A DNA stretch of 44,591 nucleotides from Spirochaetia bacterium (lineage in GTDB: Bacteria > Spirochaetota > Spirochaetia > Treponematales > Rectinemataceae). Numbering within the stretch: the stretch's first letter is position 1; each line of letters begins with the position of its first letter. The DNA is taken from the NCBI GenBank assembly GCA_029975555.1, contig JARKOY010000167.1, positions 1 to 44,591 on the forward strand, in the 5' to 3' direction. This document shows positions 32,530 to 41,339 of this stretch, piece by piece. The position numbers and the translations under genes were made by a program. The notes under the pieces were generated by a model. That model was not told where the DNA came from. It was given only the letters and a program-made list of their open reading frames with translations, and did no database searches.

Positions 32530-33960
32530 TCAGCCCAAAAGCCGGCGGCTGATGGCCTCGGCCGCCCTTCGGCCGGCGCCCATGGCGGAAATGACCGTGG
32601 CCGCGCCGGTAACGATGTCCCCGCCAGCGAAAACCATGGGCAGGGTCGTTTCGCCCGTGGCCTCGGTGACGCTGATGTAGCCCCGCCGATTGACGAGAAG
32701 GCCTGGCGTGGACCGCGGCAACAGCGGATTGGCCCTGGTCCCCACGGCCACGATGGCTATGTCCGCCTCGATTTCGCAAAAGGCTCCCTCGCAGGCCACG
32801 GGCCGGCAGCGGCCGGAGGCGTCCGGTTCGCCAAGGCGCATCCGCTGCAGGCGCACCGAGGCCAGACGCCCCTGCGCGTCGCCGCCAAACGCCACCGGGG
32901 CATGCAGGCACACAAACCCCACGCCCTCCTCCCGGGCATGGCGAATCTCCTCGGCCCGGGCCGGCATTTCGTTTTCCGAGCGCCGGTAGACGATGGAAAC
33001 GCTCCTCGCGCCCAGGCGCACGGCCGTGCGGGCCGCGTCCAGGGCCACGTTGCCCGCCCCGAACACCACCACCCGCCGGCCCGGGTACACCGGGGTGTCC
33101 CATTCGGGAAAGGCGTAGGCCCGCCCAAGATTGACCCGGGTGAGGTACTCGTTGGCCGAAAACACGCCGATGCGGCTTTCGCCGGGGATGTCGAGAAAAA
33201 CCGGCAAACCGGCTCCGATGCCGATGAAAACGGCCTCATACCCCTGGTCCAGCAGTTCCGGGACCATGACCGTGCGCCCCCCCACCCAGTTGGTGAAAAA
33301 GCGCACGCAAAGGGACTTGAGCGCCGCGATTTCCCGGCGCACCACGGCCTTGGGCAGGCGGAACTCGGGAATGCCGTAGACCAGCACCCCGCCCGGTTCG
33401 TGCAACGCTTCGTACACGTCCACGGCAATGCCCCGGGTGACCAGGGTCCCGGCCACGGTCAGGCTGGCCGGCCCAGACCCGATGCAGGCCACGCGCGTCT
33501 TGGCCACGGGCGGCGGACAGGCCGCAGCGCCGGTCAACACGGCGCAGGCTCCGTCGGCCATGAACGTGTCGGCCACGTAGCGCTCCAGCCGGCCAATGGC
33601 CACGGGTTCGCCCTTTAAGCCCAGGACGCAGCCGCGCTCGCACTGGCTTTCCTGGGGGCATACCCGGCCGCACACCGCCGGCAGGGAATTGGCGCGCCGG
33701 ATGACGGCATAGGCCCGGGGCACATCCCCCGCGGCCAGGGCCGTGATGAAGCCCGGGATGTCGATGCCCACGGGACAGCCGGCCACGCAGCCGGGTTTCT
33801 TGCAGGCCAGGCAGCGGACCGCCTCGGCCCGGGCCATGTCCGGGGTATAGCCCAGGGCGACCTCGTCGAAATTGCCCACGCGCTGCCCGGCAGGCTGTTC
33901 GGGCATGGCCGTGCGGGGCGGCCTTATGCGGGAAGGTTCAGTTGGCGCAGCGGCAGACAT
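32530..33960 (-). CDS. NfnB/GltA-like NADPH flavoprotein subunit
   Basis: A 476-aa protein of the glutamate synthase small-subunit/NfnB/SudA family. ATG 33960 overlaps the end of the NfnA-like gene by 23 bases, so the two are co-translated. N-terminal [4Fe-4S] ligands are CLACKKPGCVAGCPVGIDIP and CGRVCPQESQCERGC. FAD site VACIGSGPASLTVAGTL with GGVLVYGIPEFRLPK, NADPH site VVFGAGNVALDAARTAVRLG, and the FAD closing motif VFAGGDIVTGAATVISAMGAGR. With the NfnA-like protein it would form a flavin-bifurcating NADH-dependent reduced ferredoxin:NADP+ oxidoreductase, balancing NADPH, NADH and ferredoxin during alcohol oxidation. Sulfide dehydrogenase (SudAB) is the alternative name for the same architecture. 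Confidence 0.88.
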   Translation of the reverse strand: MSAAAPTEPSRIRPPRTAMPEQPAGQRVGNFDEVALGYTPDMARAEAVRCLACKKPGCVAGCPVGIDIPGFITALAAGDVPRAYAVIRRANSLPAVCGRVCPQESQCERGCVLGLKGEPVAIGRLERYVADTFMADGACAVLTGAAACPPPVAKTRVACIGSGPASLTVAGTLVTRGIAVDVYEALHEPGGVLVYGIPEFRLPKAVVRREIAALKSLCVRFFTNWVGGRTVMVPELLDQGYEAVFIGIGAGLPVFLDIPGESRIGVFSANEYLTRVNLGRAYAFPEWDTPVYPGRRVVVFGAGNVALDAARTAVRLGARSVSIVYRRSENEMPARAEEIRHAREEGVGFVCLHAPVAFGGDAQGRLASVRLQRMRLGEPDASGRCRPVACEGAFCEIEADIAIVAVGTRANPLLPRSTPGLLVNRRGYISVTEATGETTLPMVFAGGDIVTGAATVISAMGAGRRAAEAISRRLLG

Positions 33961-34792
33961 GGCTTTTTTCCAACTCCTCGTAGGCATGGCGTTCCTGGGG
34001 GCGAAACGCGGTCAGGCGTTGCGAGAGCTCGCGAAAATCCACCTTCGCGCCGTCGAATTCCGGACCATCCACGCAGGCGAAGCGCGTTTCGCCGCCCACG
34101 GTCACCCGACAGGCTCCGCACATGCCGATGCCGTCGAGCATGATGGCATTGAGGCTGACCTGGCAGGGCACGCCAAAGCGGCCAGCCACCTCGGACACGG
34201 CCGCCATCATGGGCACCGGCCCCACAGCCAGCACCTCGGCAACCCGGCCCTCGCCGGCCAGGCGTTCCTCCAGCAACGCGGTCACCAGCCCCTTGCGTCC
34301 CCGGGAGCCGTCGTCGGTGGCCACCAGGACTTCATGGCATACCAGGCGCAGTTCCGGCTCGAAGAGCAGCAGGTCCTTGGAACGGGCGCCGATGATGCCG
34401 ATGACCATGTTGCCCGCCAGACGGTGCCCCTTGGCGATGTGGTGCATGGCGGCGATGCCCGTGCCGCCGCCGACGCAGACGACCGGGGCCGGACGGCGGC
34501 GGATGGCCGTGGGTTTGCCCAGGGGACCGCACAGATCCAGGATGGCGTCGCCGGCGTGGAGGGTGTCGAGCAAGGCGGTGGTCTTGCCGAGCACGAGATA
34601 GACCAGGGTGATGGTGCCGTCGTTGCGTTCGACGTTGGCGATGGTGAGCGGAATGCGCTCGCCCTTGTCGTGAACCCGCAGGATCACGAAATTGCCGGGC
34701 CTGGCCTTGGCCGCGATATGGGGGGCATAAATGACCAGTTCACTGGTTCGCCCCGGAATGAGCGGCCTTTTACGGACGATACGATGTACCAT
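33938..34792 (-). CDS. NfnA-like ferredoxin-NADP reductase subunit
   Basis: A 284-aa protein of the dihydroorotate dehydrogenase electron-transfer (PyrK)/NfnA family. I chose ATG 34792 because GGAGGAAG lies 5 bases upstream. FAD-binding part RIPLTIANVERNDGTITLVY, NAD-binding VVCVGGGTGIAAMHHIAKGH, and a C-terminal [2Fe-2S] site GIGMCGACRVTVGGETRFAC with VDGPEFDGAKVDF. It pairs with the overlapping flavoprotein gene downstream. The order NfnA then NfnB, both in one operon with aldehyde and alcohol dehydrogenases, suggests redox balancing of this pathway and not sulfide metabolism. Confidence 0.88.
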   Translation of the reverse strand: MVHRIVRKRPLIPGRTSELVIYAPHIAAKARPGNFVILRVHDKGERIPLTIANVERNDGTITLVYLVLGKTTALLDTLHAGDAILDLCGPLGKPTAIRRRPAPVVCVGGGTGIAAMHHIAKGHRLAGNMVIGIIGARSKDLLLFEPELRLVCHEVLVATDDGSRGRKGLVTALLEERLAGEGRVAEVLAVGPVPMMAAVSEVAGRFGVPCQVSLNAIMLDGIGMCGACRVTVGGETRFACVDGPEFDGAKVDFRELSQRLTAFRPQERHAYEELEKSHVCRCAN

Positions 34793-34987
34793 GAAGCTTC
34801 CTCCGAACATGCCCGCCAGCGCGAACAGACGTGTTCGCCGATGGCCGGGCGCTGATGTCTGGCGTTGCGCCCGACACGTCTCCGGGCATCGTTCAAGCGC
34901 AACATGTTTTTCGACGGCGTGCATGCAAGGGCAAAACGCCGCATTGCCCCCGTGAGGCCAGGGAAGGGACCGTACGTCGCATTTCGA

Positions 34988-36070
34988 TCAGGCGGCGCTG
35001 CAGCCACGCCCCAGGTCGCGATTGCCCGCGCCCGGCGGCAGGGACCGGTCCACCAGCCGGACGGCGTGGGCGATCCGGGACCGATCCTGGAATCTGGCCC
35101 GGCCCCATACGGCTTCGATGGCCCCCGCCACGGCGAACATGTCCTGGCGCAACAACAAAAGCGGGGTATCCTTCTCCACGGCCTTGGTCAGGACCAGCTC
35201 GCTTGGGAAGAAGTCGCCGGTCAGCACCAGGGCCGCGCAACCGGCCTCCAGGGCCAACAACTGCAGATCGCTCCGATCACCGCTGCACAAGACGGCCACG
35301 TCCTTGACGCGGCGAAACCGGGGCATGAAATTTTCCACCCGCATGGCTCCGATGAGAATCGTGCAAACCAGCCGTTTCCGGCCGGTGACGCTGGCCACAA
35401 GGTGGCCGCCAAGCCCCTGGACCAGTTCGTTGACCCGGATGCCGGCGAGAAAGGAATCGTGCGCGATCACGCCGAGTACGGGCAGTCCCCGGCTTTCCAG
35501 AAACGGCGCGACCAGGCCCTCGGCCTCGTCGCGGGCCTCGTCGGGCACGTCGTTGAGGACGACGCCGACAAGCCCCGCGCCCAGAATCTCCCGGGCGGCC
35601 AGCAGACGTTCGACCTGAAATCCCCGGTGATAGCGGTCGATGAGCATGACCCGGGCGCCAAGGGCCTTGGCCACGCGCGGCCCGGCCAGCCCGCAGCCGC
35701 CGCCGGCGTGGAGAAAATCGCCCAATCCGCCAACGAGCATGACATCCTTTGCCTTCGAGAGCCGTCGGTACGCCTCCGCGATTTCCGGCAGCCGATCCTC
35801 CGGAAGGTCGCAAGAACGCGCCCCGCCGGCGTCCAGCCTGGGCAGAAAAACCGGCGTGATCAGGGACAACGGATCGCCAAGGCTCAGCCCCTGCCGGATG
35901 AAACGGCCGTCCCGGCCACCCTCCCGGCCGCCTGGGCCGGCCGGCGTGACGTCGACGGGTTTCATGAACCCGACCCGCCGGCCTTCACGCTGGAAACGCT
36001 GTCCCAGGGCGAGGGCGACGAGGGTTTTTCCGGCGCAGGGCCGGGTGGAGCCGATGTAAAGACCGTTCAC
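34988..36070 (-). CDS. BioD-like P-loop plus DRTGG-domain protein
   Basis: A 360-aa protein resembling the N-terminal two thirds of long phosphotransacetylase: a dethiobiotin-synthetase-like P-loop domain (GLYIGSTRPCAGKTLVALAL, GFMKPVD, DVMLVGGLGDFLHAGGG) followed by a DRTGG domain (FLAGIRVNELVQGLGGHLVA, FMPRFRRVKDVAVLCSGDRS, DLQLLALEAGCAALVLTGDF). The catalytic acetyltransferase domain of Pta is absent. Stand-alone versions occur in sulfate reducers and are thought to sense nucleotide or regulate acyl-CoA/acyl-phosphate flow. Between an acylating aldehyde dehydrogenase and nfn genes, a regulatory link to acyl-CoA metabolism is plausible but unproven. Confidence 0.82.
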   Translation of the reverse strand: MNGLYIGSTRPCAGKTLVALALGQRFQREGRRVGFMKPVDVTPAGPGGREGGRDGRFIRQGLSLGDPLSLITPVFLPRLDAGGARSCDLPEDRLPEIAEAYRRLSKAKDVMLVGGLGDFLHAGGGCGLAGPRVAKALGARVMLIDRYHRGFQVERLLAAREILGAGLVGVVLNDVPDEARDEAEGLVAPFLESRGLPVLGVIAHDSFLAGIRVNELVQGLGGHLVASVTGRKRLVCTILIGAMRVENFMPRFRRVKDVAVLCSGDRSDLQLLALEAGCAALVLTGDFFPSELVLTKAVEKDTPLLLLRQDMFAVAGAIEAVWGRARFQDRSRIAHAVRLVDRSLPPGAGNRDLGRGCSAA

Positions 36071-36137
36071 GGCGAGTCCTCCTGAAATTTTAAGAGGATA
36101 CTGGCGTACTGAAAACGCGGACGCAGGATTGTAAAGG

Positions 36138-36206
36138 CGTGCCGGAAGACCCGGAGGTTGGCGGTCGAGTCCTCCGGCACGGATGCAGCCTGTCCCCGAG
36201 GGGACA
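36138..36206. repeat. Two hairpins between aldehyde dehydrogenase and BioD-like genes
   Basis: GTGCCGGA...TCCGGCAC brackets 36138-36181, and TGTCCCC-GA-GGGGACA is a perfect short hairpin at 36191-36206, ten bases past the aldehyde dehydrogenase stop. There is no T-run, so message stability or processing within the operon is likelier than termination. Confidence 0.6.
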
Positions 36207-36216
36207 AACGTGGGCG

Positions 36217-37746
36217 CTACAGTTCGCGGTTGATGGTGCCTTCCCAGGTGCTCACCCGGGCCTGGGCGTCACCCGACTCCTTGGGCGAAACCCACTTGGT
36301 GGTGACGGTCTTGGTCCGGGTGTAGAAGCGCAGCCCGTCGCGTCCGAGGACATGCAGATCGCCGAAAAAGGACTGCTTGTTGCCGCTGAAAGGGAAGAAC
36401 GCCAGGGGCACGGGGATGCCCACGTTGACGCCGACCATGCCGCCGTCGGTGCGGCGGGAGAATTCCCGGGCGTAGTGGCCGTTTTGGGTGAAGATGGAGG
36501 AGCCGTTGGCAAAGGGATTGGCGTTCATGACGGCGATTCCTTCCTCGAAATCCTTGACCCGCTTGATGCACACCACCGGGCCGAAGACCTCCTGGTCGCC
36601 GATGGTCATGCCGGGAGCCACGTGGTCGAAGATGGTGGGCCCGACGAAATAGCCGTTCTCGAAGCCCTTGGGCGCGCAGGCGCGTCCGTCGAGGACGAGG
36701 CTCGCCCCTTCGGCCACGCCCTTGTCGATCCATTCGATCACGGACCGCTTGTGGGCGGCGTTGATGACCGGCCCGAGCTGGGTGTCCGGATCATAGGCCG
36801 CGCCGACCACCAGCCGTTCGCCCATGCCCTTGAGGATCTGCACGAACCGGTCGGCCACCGACTCCTGGACCACCACCACGGGCAGGGCCATGCAGCGCTG
36901 GCCGGCGCAGCCGAAACAGGAGTTGATGACACGCTGGGCCGACCACTCCAGGGGCGCGTCCTCCAGCAGCAGGGCGTGGTTTTTGGCCTCGGTCAGGCAC
37001 TGCACCCGCTTGCCGGCAGCGGCCGCGCCGGAATAGATCTTGGTTCCGGTTGCGGTGGACCCGACAAAGGAGATGCCCCGGATGTCGGGATGGGACAGCA
37101 GGTTGGCCACTTCCTGACGGCTGCAGGTAACGAGGTTGACCACGCCCTTGGGCAGGCCGGCCTCGATAAGCAGCTCCAGCAGGCGCATGCCAGTTTGCGG
37201 CACCATGCTGGCGGCCTTGAGCACCATGGTGTTGCCGGCGACGATGCACAGGGGAAGGAACCAGCCAAAAGGAATCATGGCCGGAAAGTTGTAGGGGGCG
37301 ATGCCCAGAAACACGCCCACGGACTCGCGGTACAGGCAGATGTCATGGCTGCGGGTCGCTTCCATCATGGCGTAGCCCTGGATTTCCATGGGCGCGCTCA
37401 CCGCCACCTCGCAGGCTTCCACGACCTTGTGCACATCCCCTCTGGATTCGCCCAGATTCTTGCCCATTTCCGTGGCGAGCAGCACCGACAGTTCCTCGAA
37501 GTGCTGGTTCACCAGTTCCCGGAAGCGGAAGAGAACCTGGGTACGCACCGCCACGGGCTTGCTCGACCAGCCCGGATAGGCGGCCTTGGCCGCCTGCACG
37601 GCGGCGTCCACCTCGTCCGGCAGGCAGACCGGAGCGGCGGCGATCTGCTCGCCCGTGCTCGGGTTCATCACCGGCGTGTACTTGTCCGTGGCGCTTTGCC
37701 GCCATTCGTTGTCGACACAGTAAAGCAGCTTCTTGATCTCTGACAT
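36217..37746 (-). CDS. mmsA: CoA-acylating (methyl)malonate-semialdehyde-type dehydrogenase
   Basis: A 509-aa aldehyde dehydrogenase with the hallmark of the methylmalonate-semialdehyde dehydrogenase group: PYNFPAMIPFGWFLPLCIVA, the catalytic Cys in CFGCAGQRCMALPV, FVGSTATGTKIYSGAAAAGK, and IPVPLAFFPFSGNKQSFFGD. These enzymes convert an aldehyde plus CoA and NAD+ into an acyl-CoA, often with decarboxylation. The presence of two alcohol dehydrogenases suggests substrates such as 3-hydroxypropionate, 1,3-propanediol or simple alcohols, but the substrate is not readable from the sequence. GGAG precedes ATG 37746. Second gene of the operon that begins with Fe-ADH 2. Confidence 0.88.
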   Translation of the reverse strand: MSEIKKLLYCVDNEWRQSATDKYTPVMNPSTGEQIAAAPVCLPDEVDAAVQAAKAAYPGWSSKPVAVRTQVLFRFRELVNQHFEELSVLLATEMGKNLGESRGDVHKVVEACEVAVSAPMEIQGYAMMEATRSHDICLYRESVGVFLGIAPYNFPAMIPFGWFLPLCIVAGNTMVLKAASMVPQTGMRLLELLIEAGLPKGVVNLVTCSRQEVANLLSHPDIRGISFVGSTATGTKIYSGAAAAGKRVQCLTEAKNHALLLEDAPLEWSAQRVINSCFGCAGQRCMALPVVVVQESVADRFVQILKGMGERLVVGAAYDPDTQLGPVINAAHKRSVIEWIDKGVAEGASLVLDGRACAPKGFENGYFVGPTIFDHVAPGMTIGDQEVFGPVVCIKRVKDFEEGIAVMNANPFANGSSIFTQNGHYAREFSRRTDGGMVGVNVGIPVPLAFFPFSGNKQSFFGDLHVLGRDGLRFYTRTKTVTTKWVSPKESGDAQARVSTWEGTINREL

Positions 37747-37835
37747 GGCTTTCTCCGTTGTGCTTCGTGACCGTCTTCGCCCTGGCCGAAGTCAGCGCAA
37801 GAGGCGTCAACGCTCTGTTTTTCGTCGTTTTTCGC

Positions 37836-38999
37836 CTAAAGCGCCGCGTAATAGAGTTCGATGATCTCCTGCTTGCTCGCAAGCCTCGGGTTGTTCCCGG
37901 GGCTGCCGCTGGCCAGGGCGTCCTCGGCCATTTTGTCCACCACGGGATCGAGCTTTTCCCGGTCGACCCCAAGCCGCATGAGGCTTGGCACCTCAAGGTC
38001 GGCGATCAGCGCCTTGACCGCGTCGGCCCCGGCCTGGGCCACGGCCCGGGCATCCGCCTCCGGCGGGCAGTCCACGCCCATGGCCCGGGCGATATCCGCG
38101 TAGCGCTCCAGGTTGCCCGGGAGGGAGAACTCCATCACCACGCCGAGCAGGGCGGCGTTGGAGACGCCGTGGGCCACATGAAAAAGCGCCCCCACCGGAC
38201 GGGACATGCCGTGGACCAGGGCCACCGAGGCATTGGAAAAGGCGATGCCGGCCTGAAACGCCCCAAGCATCGTCTTGGACCGGGCGTCGATGTCCTGGGG
38301 CCTGTTCCAGGCCTTGGGCAGATTTTGGAAAATGAGCTTCACGGCGGACAGCGCCAGCACGTCGGTCATGGGCTGGGCCTTTCGCGAGACATAGGCCTCG
38401 ATGGCGTGGGTCAGGGCGTCGAGACCCGTGGCCGCCGTCAGCCCCTTGGGCATGCCCAGGGTCAGGCCTGGATCGACAAAGGCGACCTGCGGCATGAGGT
38501 AGGGGCTGCCGATGAGCATCTTCACGTCATGCTCGGTGTCGGTGATGATGGTGAACATGGTGGCTTCGCTTCCCGTGCCGGCCGTGGTCGGCACGGCGAA
38601 CAGAGGCAAGCCCTTGTGCGCCAGTTTGTCGGCCCCCATGTAATCCTGAATGCTCCCCGGGTTGGTGGCCATGACCGACACGGCCTTGGCCACGTCCAGG
38701 GAACTGCCGCCGCCGCACCCGATCACCAGGTCGCAGTGCGTGCGCCGGATGATATCAAGGCCGTCCCGGACATGGGTCAACGTGGGTTCCTTGTCCACGC
38801 CGGAATAGGTTTCGACCGGAATGCCGGCTTCCCGCAGCGAGCCAAGCACCGGCTCGATGGCCCCGGTGTCGATGAGCACCTGGTCCGTCACCAGCAGCGC
38901 CCTGGCCGTTCCCTGCCTTGCCGCCGTGGGACCGACCTTGGCCGCGGCGTTCACGCCGATGTGCACTGTCGCCGGCATATTGAAGGTACGCGTTGTCAT
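37836..38999 (-). CDS. Iron-containing alcohol dehydrogenase 2
   Basis: A 387-aa Fe-ADH. ATG 38999 has AAAGGAG upstream, and the longer frame to 39227 lacks family similarity. NAD site VIGCGGGSSLDVAKAVSVMA; metal-binding segments GLDALTHAIEAYVSRKA, LVHGMSRPVGALFHVAHGVS and the terminal LASGSPGNNPRLASKQEI. It would feed aldehyde to the acylating dehydrogenase encoded 89 bases downstream. First gene of the nfn operon, with operator element C about 340 bases upstream, divergent from gntR. Confidence 0.93.
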   Translation of the reverse strand: MTTRTFNMPATVHIGVNAAAKVGPTAARQGTARALLVTDQVLIDTGAIEPVLGSLREAGIPVETYSGVDKEPTLTHVRDGLDIIRRTHCDLVIGCGGGSSLDVAKAVSVMATNPGSIQDYMGADKLAHKGLPLFAVPTTAGTGSEATMFTIITDTEHDVKMLIGSPYLMPQVAFVDPGLTLGMPKGLTAATGLDALTHAIEAYVSRKAQPMTDVLALSAVKLIFQNLPKAWNRPQDIDARSKTMLGAFQAGIAFSNASVALVHGMSRPVGALFHVAHGVSNAALLGVVMEFSLPGNLERYADIARAMGVDCPPEADARAVAQAGADAVKALIADLEVPSLMRLGVDREKLDPVVDKMAEDALASGSPGNNPRLASKQEIIELYYAAL

Positions 39000-39692
39000 G
39001 TCTCCCATCTCCTTTGTTGCGATCATCGGCCCAGAAAAGGCTTCCCAACCACCGTTGGTTCTCAGAGGGGCTCCGGTCGTTCTCAAACAGTCTTTTTCGT
39101 GTCGTCCGCCCGCATTCCGGGCGGGTGCGTGTTGTGCGCAGCCCGGGTCTTCGCCGCGATGCGTCGCTGCCGTGGCGGCACGTTTGCGACCCGCTTCGGC
39201 CGTCGTGCCGCAGCCGTCTTCCGACATCCCGGGCCGGCCCTCGTGCCCGCTGTCCGGCCGTCTGCCGGCCCCGGCGCCCCGGAATTGCGCGGGATGTCGC
39301 TCGATGGGGACACGCTACATCAGGGGAACGGCGATTTCAACCAAATTTTAAAATATATGGCTAATTATTCTATCCATGTGAAATCACAGGCTTTATTTGC
39401 AAAATTTGGCTGTCGCAGCCTCGAGAAAATGTTTCGCGCCGGGATTTGCTTTTTTGCTAAAATGAACTTATATTCAAATATAGCACTATTTCTGTTTGCG
39501 CCAGCGGCAACAGACTGAAATCAGAGGTGATTTTTCGGAAATGCGTGCGGCACGGACCGATGCGCGCCAGGGCGGGTCGCAAACACTGGACTGTCGGGGC
39601 GGCTTGGCTATACCCATACATCCGGCAGACCGCCATGCCCGCTTCCGGGAGGCGACGCAAGCCGGCGCGACGCCCCGTCACGAGCAACAACC
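39000..39692. promoter_or_regulatory. Long divergent control region between adh2 and gntR
   Basis: About 690 bases without a credible gene. The adh2-proximal 300 bases are GC-rich with several small inverted repeats and could be a long 5' leader. From about 39340 it turns AT-rich and contains operator element C and likely promoters. The gntR side (39480-39692) shows no clear ribosome binding site at ATG 39693. Confidence 0.55.
39339..39362. promoter_or_regulatory. Palindromic operator-like element C (adh2-nfn operon / gntR)
   Basis: AACCAAAT-N8-ATATGGCT with N8 TTTAAAAT. Same spacing as element B, with one changed base in the left half. In the divergent gap it could control both adh2 and gntR. 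Confidence 0.65.
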
Positions 39693-40499
39693 ATGGATCA
39701 GCACATGTTCAAGACCACCAAGAAAGACAAGATTTCGACCCTTATCATCCGCCAGATCCGCGAGGCCATCCTGCAAGGCGAGATCAAGCCCGGCGAAGCC
39801 CTGCCCCCGGAAAAGGACCTTGTCCAACAGTTCGGCGTGAGCAAGCACACCCTGCGGGAAGCCTTGCGCACGCTGGAAGGCATGGGACTCATCGACATCC
39901 GTCGTGGTGCAGGCGGCGGCCCGGTGGTCACCGAAGTGAACCCGGAGACCGCCCGGGATTTTTTACAGAGCTTTTTCCACTTCCAGAACATCTCCATCCG
40001 CGACCTGTCGGAAGTGCGCAAAATCATCGAACCTTACCTGGCCCGGCGCGCCGCCGAAACGTTTGACGCAAAGGACACCCGGGACCTGCTCGACCTCCAC
40101 GAAGAATGCCAAAAGGTTTACCGGGAGGACAAGAATCTCGTCGGGGCAAAAGCGGAAATCAATTTTCACATCCTGCTGGCCCGAAAAACGGGCAATCCCA
40201 TCCTGGTCATGATCCTGGATTTCGTGAACAGCTTGTTGACGGACGTCAAACACCACCTTAAGCCTGGCCGGTTGTTTTCCGAAAAAGTCCTGGGAGCCCA
40301 CCAACACATCATCGATGCCATTGTGAGCAAAGACGGCGAAGTGGCATCCAAGGCCATGTATGACCATATCTGCCAAGTAGAGAAAGAGTTGGAGAAAGTC
40401 ATGCAGGCTGCAGAATCGACTCCAAAGATTGCTGTGGACACCTCTGAAAAAGGTGACGGGAGTACGTCAGAAAAGCAATATGCGGAACATGATGTATAA
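39693..40499 (+). CDS. GntR-family (FadR/FCD) transcription regulator
   Basis: A 268-aa protein. N-terminal winged helix of GntR type (LIIRQIREAILQGEIKPGEA, LPPEKDLVQQFGVSKHTLRE, LRTLEGMGLIDIRRGAGGGP). C-terminal FCD effector domain with metal/ligand residues in EVRKIIEPYLARRAAE, FHILLARKTGNPILV and GAHQHIIDAIVSKDGE. It is the only regulator in the catabolic island and is divergent from adh2, so it most likely senses a pathway acid or acyl compound and binds the AACCATAT-N8-ATATGGCT elements. The last ~35 residues are a charged tail. A second ATG four codons in is an alternative start. Confidence 0.9.
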   Translation: MDQHMFKTTKKDKISTLIIRQIREAILQGEIKPGEALPPEKDLVQQFGVSKHTLREALRTLEGMGLIDIRRGAGGGPVVTEVNPETARDFLQSFFHFQNISIRDLSEVRKIIEPYLARRAAETFDAKDTRDLLDLHEECQKVYREDKNLVGAKAEINFHILLARKTGNPILVMILDFVNSLLTDVKHHLKPGRLFSEKVLGAHQHIIDAIVSKDGEVASKAMYDHICQVEKELEKVMQAAESTPKIAVDTSEKGDGSTSEKQYAEHDV

Positions 40500-40540
40500 C
40501 GTCGAGATAGAAAATCTTTGTTTTTTGGTTTTATCCGGAG

Positions 40541-40600
40541 GGTGTCCCGAAAACTGTGTAAACCTCCACGAAAGGGCGAAGTTCCAGGAAGTTTACACAG
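40541..40600. repeat. IS256-type end sequences in inverted orientation
   Basis: CTGTGTAAACCTCC (40554-40567) and GGAAGTTTACACAG (40587-40600) form an imperfect inverted repeat, the first preceded by GGGTGTCCCGAAAA as in IS256 ends. It resembles the end-like sequence at 12991. No transposase is left between them. Probably a scar or tiny non-autonomous remnant. Confidence 0.5.
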
Positions 40601-40624
40601 CTTTCGCTACAGGCCAAAAATAAG

Positions 40625-40654
40625 AGGGCCTGCGAATCGTTTCACAGGCCCTTT
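40625..40654 (+). terminator. Hairpin terminator after gntR
   Basis: AGGGCCTG (40625-40632) pairs with CAGGCCCT (40645-40652), 12-base loop, followed by only TT. It lies 126 bases after the gntR stop and 70 bases before the convergent DJ-1 fragment, so it may serve both. The T-tract is weak. Confidence 0.55.
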
Positions 40655-40724
40655 GCTCGCCACATATTCCGGCAGCGCTAACCGATTGTCATGCACAGCC
40701 AGACGTCATCGGCCACGTTTGAGT

Positions 40725-41075
40725 TTACTTCACAAGCCCGGCTTTCTTCGCAAAAGGGTCCCACGCGGAATTGCGATGCGCGTCATACTCCGTGACGAGC
40801 TCAAGCCATTCGCCGACCTTATCCCCGTACAGGCGGGAGATGACGGCCAAAGTCATATCGATCCCCGCTGAGACACCGGAAGAGGTGACTATCGAACTGT
40901 CGTCCACCCAATGTGCTTTTTTAATCCATTTTACTTTTGGCCCTGGCTTGGTGGAGCTCTGAAATGCCATCTTGTTGGTCGTTGCCGGACGTCCGTCGAG
41001 GAGTCCCGACGCGGCCAACACCGAAGCGCCATTGCAAACGGACATGATGATTGGGGTCTTCCCGTTCTGGGCGCG
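40725..41075 (-). pseudogene. DJ-1/PfpI-family protein, 5'-truncated
   Basis: The minus strand codes from about 41075 KTPIIMSVCNGASVLAASGL, with the nucleophile-elbow Cys (SVCNGA), then LDGRPATTNK, WVDDSSIVTSSGVSAGIDMT, and the normal C-terminus. The first ~90-100 residues, including the acidic residue that partners the Cys, are missing at the join with the sequence at 41079. An ATG at 41045 gives a 106-aa frame, but it cannot make the complete fold. It is a leftover of neighbouring host DNA picked up with the cargo. Confidence 0.75.
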
Positions 41076-41078
41076 CAG

Positions 41079-41339
41079 TCAGTTCAATGTCGCTTGGTCA
41101 TCAAGGATGGCCCGTACTCCGGAAGCTTTACGCCGGCCGGTGAGGCAATAAGCGGCAACACGAACGCCGGACAGAATCTCGTGGTCTGGCGCAACAAGGT
41201 CTTTGGCCACGGCGTGTTCAAGGAGAACCGCTCCTGGTACGCCGAGCAGGTACTCGAACGCATCTCTACCTTGCATCTGATCTATCAAGGCCTCAAGCCT
41301 ATCCTGGACAGCTGGGCTCTGCGCGAGGCCGACCCGAAT
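41079..41339 (+). other. Unidentified coding-like fragment between DJ-1 and tnpA remnants
   Basis: In the plus direction it reads [57 protein letters not shown], a protein-like stretch with no start and ending at the 135-bp repeat. I do not recognise it. The opposite strand is also open, so strand choice is uncertain. It is bounded by recombination joints on both sides. Confidence 0.4.

Noticed and set aside
36139-39518. Long plus-strand open frames opposite the aldehyde and alcohol dehydrogenase genes
   Set aside because: Opposite strands code for clear MmsA-type and Fe-ADH enzymes. The plus frames are His/Gly/Ala-rich shadow translations.
40725-41045. Functional small DJ-1/PfpI protein
   Set aside because: It lacks the N-terminal third, including the acidic partner of the Cys, so it is better treated as a truncated gene.
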